In this document: positions 61,388-64,000 of the stretch, in pieces
How positions within the stretch are numbered: position 1 is the stretch's first letter
Layout: the number at the start of each line of letters is the position of its first letter
Assembly (NCBI GenBank): GCA_017404065.1
Contig: JAFRDB010000106.1
Location: 1-64,000 of the forward strand
DNA: 64,000 nucleotides
From: Clostridia bacterium
Lineage (GTDB): Bacteria; Bacillota; Clostridia; UBA1381
Reading direction: 5' to 3'
The notes under the pieces: model-generated
Database searches by the model: none
What the model was told of the DNA's origin: nothing
The model's input: only the letters and a program-made list of their open reading frames with translations
Made by a program: the position numbers and the translations under genes

Positions 61388-61777
61388 ATGAATTTGGATC
61401 AGGCATTGATTTCAGGTCACGGGATAACCCTTCCGCAGGCATTCTCTACCGGTGGCGAAACAGCTGTTATCGGTATGGGTATCGTATTCTCGGTGCTTAT
61501 AATACTGATGATAGTGCTAAACCTTTTCAAGGTCATATTCTACCGTGAAAAGAAAGCGGAGCCGGCAGCAGCTGTAACAGAGCCTATCCCGGCAGTACAG
61601 CCCGCGGCAGAGGAGGAGAACGAGGAGGAGCTGATAGCCGTTATAACAGCAGCAATAGCTGCAAGTCTTAACACCTCGACCTATAACCTGAATATTAAGT
61701 CCATAAGACGAGTTTCACCCGGTCGTCCGGCATGGAACAGAGCAGGACTGAATGAAACTATAAATAACAGATTCTGA
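61388..61777 (+). CDS. OadG-like small membrane subunit, 129 aa
   Basis: ATG 61388 follows AAAGGAG; the open frame upstream runs through the inserted palindrome and is not used. One membrane helix (about 28-48: VIGMGIVFSVLIILMIVLNL) is followed by an Ala/Pro/Glu-rich linker and a short C-terminal domain with EELIAVITAAIAASLN and RRVSPGRPAWNRAGL, as in OadG/MmdD (gamma/delta) subunits. It assembles and anchors the decarboxylase complex on the membrane. Confidence 0.88.
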   Translation: MNLDQALISGHGITLPQAFSTGGETAVIGMGIVFSVLIILMIVLNLFKVIFYREKKAEPAAAVTEPIPAVQPAAEEENEEELIAVITAAIAASLNTSTYNLNIKSIRRVSPGRPAWNRAGLNETINNRF

Positions 61778-61793
61778 GAAAGGAATAATTAAA

Positions 61794-62171
61794 ATGAGAA
61801 AGTTTAACATAACCGTAAACGGCAAGACTTATGAGGTCGATGTTGAAGAAGTAGGCGGCACCTTGTCGGCACCGGTTGCCGCTCCGGCTCCTGCTGCAGC
61901 ACCGGTTTCCGCACCTGCACCTAAAGCTGCTGCTCCAAAGGCAGCGGGAAGCATGGGCGCAAAGAAGGTTACCGCTCCGATGCCGGGCACAGTAGTTTCA
62001 ATAAAAGTAAATGTAGGCGACAAGGTGGAAAGCGGCACGCTCGTAGCCGTACTTGAAGCCATGAAAATGGAAAACGAGATATTCGCGGGCGCTGACGGTG
62101 TTATCGCAAGTGTTAATGCCTCAGCAGGCGACAGCGTAAACACAGGAGACGTGCTTGTTTCTATCAACTAA
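61794..62171 (+). CDS. Biotin carboxyl carrier protein of the decarboxylase, 125 aa
   Basis: An N-terminal MRKFNITVNGKTYEVDVEEV strand, an Ala/Pro hinge (about 25-55) and a biotinyl domain with the biotinylated Lys91 in VLEAMKMENEIF. It carries CO2 from the alpha subunit to the membrane beta subunit. Seventeen bp after the OadG-like gene. Its sequence type matches MmdC and OadA-like carriers of clostridial pumps. Confidence 0.93.
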   Translation: MRKFNITVNGKTYEVDVEEVGGTLSAPVAAPAPAAAPVSAPAPKAAAPKAAGSMGAKKVTAPMPGTVVSIKVNVGDKVESGTLVAVLEAMKMENEIFAGADGVIASVNASAGDSVNTGDVLVSIN

Positions 62172-62189
62172 GAAAGTGGTGACAAGAAA

Positions 62190-63431
62190 GTGATTGAAAG
62201 TTTTGCAAACTTTTTAGGCAACACAGGTGCCGCCGCGCTTTTCCAGAACGGCGGACCGGATGCCATAAAAACCATTATAATGCTCGCCATTGCCTGTGTG
62301 CTGCTATATCTTGCAATAGTAAAAAAATATGAGCCGCTTCTGCTGCTCCCAATCGCGTTCGGTATGCTTCTTTCAAACCTGCCGATGATAAAGGATTCAA
62401 GCGCGATAATGATGCATACAGAGTGGTTCACTGACACACAGTATATGATAGACGGGCACATAAATGTCGGCATGATAGCGCGCGAGGGCGGTCTGTTGGA
62501 TCTGCTGTACCTTGGAGTTAAGCTCGGTATATATCCCCCGCTCATATTTGTAGGCATAGGCTGTATGACGGACTTCGGCCCGCTTATCGCAAACCCCAAA
62601 AGTATCCTTCTGGGAGCTGCGGCACAGTTCGGTGTATTTTTTACATTCATAGGCGCGCTCGTTATAAGCGCACTCGTACCGAGCATCGCATGGGGCGTTA
62701 AAGAAGCCGCATCAATAGGTATTATAGGCGGTGCTGACGGTCCGACAGCGATATATGTTACAAAATCGCTCGCGCCATCACTCCTTCCGGCAATAGCCGT
62801 TGCGGCATATTCATACATGGCATTGATTCCGATCATCCAGCCGCCGTTTATGAAGCTTCTTACAACAAAGAAGGCACGCGGCGTTGTTATGGATCAGCTG
62901 AGACCCGTATCAAAGACAGAAAAGATAATATTCCCGATAGTGGTAACGCTTGTTGTTGCATTCATCATCCCTGATGCGGTATCGCTCGTGGGCTGCCTGA
63001 TGTTAGGTAACCTTCTTAAGGAATCAGGGGTGTGCGACAGACTTGTAGATACTGCGCAGAACGCGCTTATGAACATCGTTACGATATTCCTCGGCATTAC
63101 AGTCGGCGCGACAGCGACAGCTTCAAGCTTCCTGTCCGCATCAACGCTCGGAATCGTTGCGCTCGGTCTTGTAGCGTTCATATTCTCGACCTGCGGCGGA
63201 CTGCTTCTCGGCGACCTTATGTATGTGCTCACAAAGGGCAAGGTAAATCCGCTTATCGGTTCGGCGGGCGTGAGCGCGGTGCCGATGGCTGCGCGTGTAT
63301 CGCAGTCAGTAGGACAAAAGGAAAACCCTTCTAACTTCCTGCTCATGCACGCAATGGGTCCGAACGTTGCGGGAGTGATCGGTTCAGCAGTTGCTGCCGG
63401 AGTATTCCTGTCAATGTTTAACGGAATGTAA
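62190..63431 (+). CDS. oadB: Na+-translocating decarboxylase beta subunit, 413 aa
   Basis: About ten membrane helices with the family signatures LLYLGVKLGIYPPLIFVGIG, GCMTDFGPLIANPKSILLGA, GIIGGADGPTAIYVTKSLAP (the conserved Asp-containing fold that binds Na+) and GSAGVSAVPMAARVSQ near the C-terminus. It decarboxylates carboxybiotin and exports Na+. A GTG start at 62190 follows a weak GAAAG site. It is shared by methylmalonyl-CoA, oxaloacetate or glutaconyl-CoA pumps. Confidence 0.95.
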   Translation: MIESFANFLGNTGAAALFQNGGPDAIKTIIMLAIACVLLYLAIVKKYEPLLLLPIAFGMLLSNLPMIKDSSAIMMHTEWFTDTQYMIDGHINVGMIAREGGLLDLLYLGVKLGIYPPLIFVGIGCMTDFGPLIANPKSILLGAAAQFGVFFTFIGALVISALVPSIAWGVKEAASIGIIGGADGPTAIYVTKSLAPSLLPAIAVAAYSYMALIPIIQPPFMKLLTTKKARGVVMDQLRPVSKTEKIIFPIVVTLVVAFIIPDAVSLVGCLMLGNLLKESGVCDRLVDTAQNALMNIVTIFLGITVGATATASSFLSASTLGIVALGLVAFIFSTCGGLLLGDLMYVLTKGKVNPLIGSAGVSAVPMAARVSQSVGQKENPSNFLLMHAMGPNVAGVIGSAVAAGVFLSMFNGM

Positions 63432-63449
63432 TTATTTCCCCATACGGCC

Positions 63450-63491
63450 GCCCCCTCCGCGGGAATGCTCGTTTGAGGCGAGTAAGGGGGC
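63450..63491 (+). terminator. Hairpin inside the decarboxylase operon
   Basis: GCCCCCT (63450-63456) pairs with AGGGGGC (63485-63491), followed by AATAATAAAA. It may act as an attenuator or RNA-stability element before the last gene. Confidence 0.4.
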
Positions 63492-63514
63492 AATAATAAA
63501 AAGGAGAATTAATC

Positions 63515-64000
63515 ATGGCAAATAATATAGTACAGCCAAAGCCGGTGGGCATCACCGAGACAGTACTCCGTGACGCGCACCAGAGCCTTATCGCTACGCG
63601 TATGACAACAGCGCAGATGCTGCCTATTGTTGAGAAGCTTGACAATGTCGGCTATCATTCACTCGAAGCATGGGGCGGTGCTACGTTCGATTCCTGTCTG
63701 CGGTTTCTTAATGAAGACCCATGGGAGAGACTGCGCAAAATTAAGGATAGGGCTAAGAAAACACCTTTGCAGATGCTGTTCAGAGGTCAGAACATATTAG
63801 GTTATCGCCACTACGCCGATGACATCGTAGAGTATTTTGTTCAGGCATCCATCGCAAACGGTATAGATATTTTAAGAATATTCGATGCGCTAAATGACGT
63901 GCGTAACCTTGAATGCGCTATCAATGCTACAAAGGAGTACTGCGCAAAGGAAGGTAGGGGACACGTTCAGGCGACTGTCTGCTACACGACCTCGGAGTTC
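63515..64000 (+). CDS. oadA: Oxaloacetate decarboxylase alpha / pyruvate carboxylase B-type carboxyltransferase, partial
   Basis: The window ends inside this gene (162 codons seen). [20 protein letters not shown], the [20 protein letters not shown] metal-site loop, [20 protein letters not shown] and [15 protein letters not shown] are typical of the conserved TIM-barrel carboxyltransferase shared by OadA, PycB and the 5S subunit of transcarboxylase. ATG 63515 follows AAGGAG. Its place after the mmd genes means one biotin carrier could serve two acyl donors. Confidence 0.93.
   Translation, partial: MANNIVQPKPVGITETVLRDAHQSLIATRMTTAQMLPIVEKLDNVGYHSLEAWGGATFDSCLRFLNEDPWERLRKIKDRAKKTPLQMLFRGQNILGYRHYADDIVEYFVQASIANGIDILRIFDALNDVRNLECAINATKEYCAKEGRGHVQATVCYTTSEF

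Overview
The window looks like a chromosomal segment of an anaerobic, spore-forming, low-to-moderate-GC Clostridia (Firmicutes). The evidence is the spoIVB sporulation protease, the dnaG-rpoD pair, strong Shine-Dalgarno sites and sigma-A promoters, S-layer-homology (SLH) and copper-amine-oxidase-N 'stalk' surface proteins, and a sodium-pumping decarboxylase operon. The abundance of SLH and stalk-domain proteins suggests a gut-type clostridial lineage, but the genus cannot be fixed from this sequence. No rRNA and no CRISPR array were seen.

Bases 1-10,630 are accessory and AT-rich. An integrative element of about 9.4 kb lies between exact 45-bp direct repeats (45-89 and 9401-9445), the left one forming the 3' part of a tRNA-Met-like gene. 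It carries an unidentified Cys-rich protein, an excisionase-like HTH protein, a possible replication protein, two divergent XRE regulators with their own promoters and operators, a small membrane protein, a lipoprotein, a secreted stalk-domain/MORN-repeat protein, a tyrosine integrase and an AbiH-type abortive-infection protein. A decayed relative follows (9516-10629). It keeps a similar left end, an XRE regulator and a SLOG/DUF1273 protein, but only the last codons of an integrase.

Bases 10.9-28.8 kb are ordinary chromosome: an EamA-type exporter coupled to an ECF-S-like membrane protein, an SLH surface protein, a TetR-led run of small redox and hypothetical genes, a zinc-ribbon Ser/Thr kinase, a flippase with a small coupled membrane ORF, mntP, metA (acetyl-CoA type by its Glu111), a CAP-domain protein, a degenerate flavodiiron-like protein and prmA. 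Three copies of a dispersed GCACCGCTT hairpin lie between genes here.

Bases 29.1-38.4 kb form a minus-strand cell-surface cluster: a GH26-like glycosidase, a zinc-ribbon membrane protein, stalk-domain proteins, an NlpC/P60-SH3 hydrolase, an LprI-type lipoprotein, and a tandemly duplicated small lipoprotein family of which one member is frameshifted and one internally deleted.

Bases 38.5-59.5 kb are core genes: rpoD, dnaG, an SLH protein, a MacAB-like efflux system, rqcH, pcrA, spoIVB, a CDF transporter, nadE with an NMN adenylyltransferase, a RelB/DinJ-YoeB toxin-antitoxin pair, a second flippase and tRNA-Gln. The window ends in an operon (59.7 kb onward) encoding a methylmalonyl-CoA decarboxylase-type carboxyltransferase, OadG-like and biotin-carrier subunits, the membrane beta subunit and the start of an OadA/PycB-type carboxyltransferase. 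Together these would couple decarboxylation to Na+ export. A MITE-like palindrome is inserted inside this operon, with a second copy near 44.5 kb.
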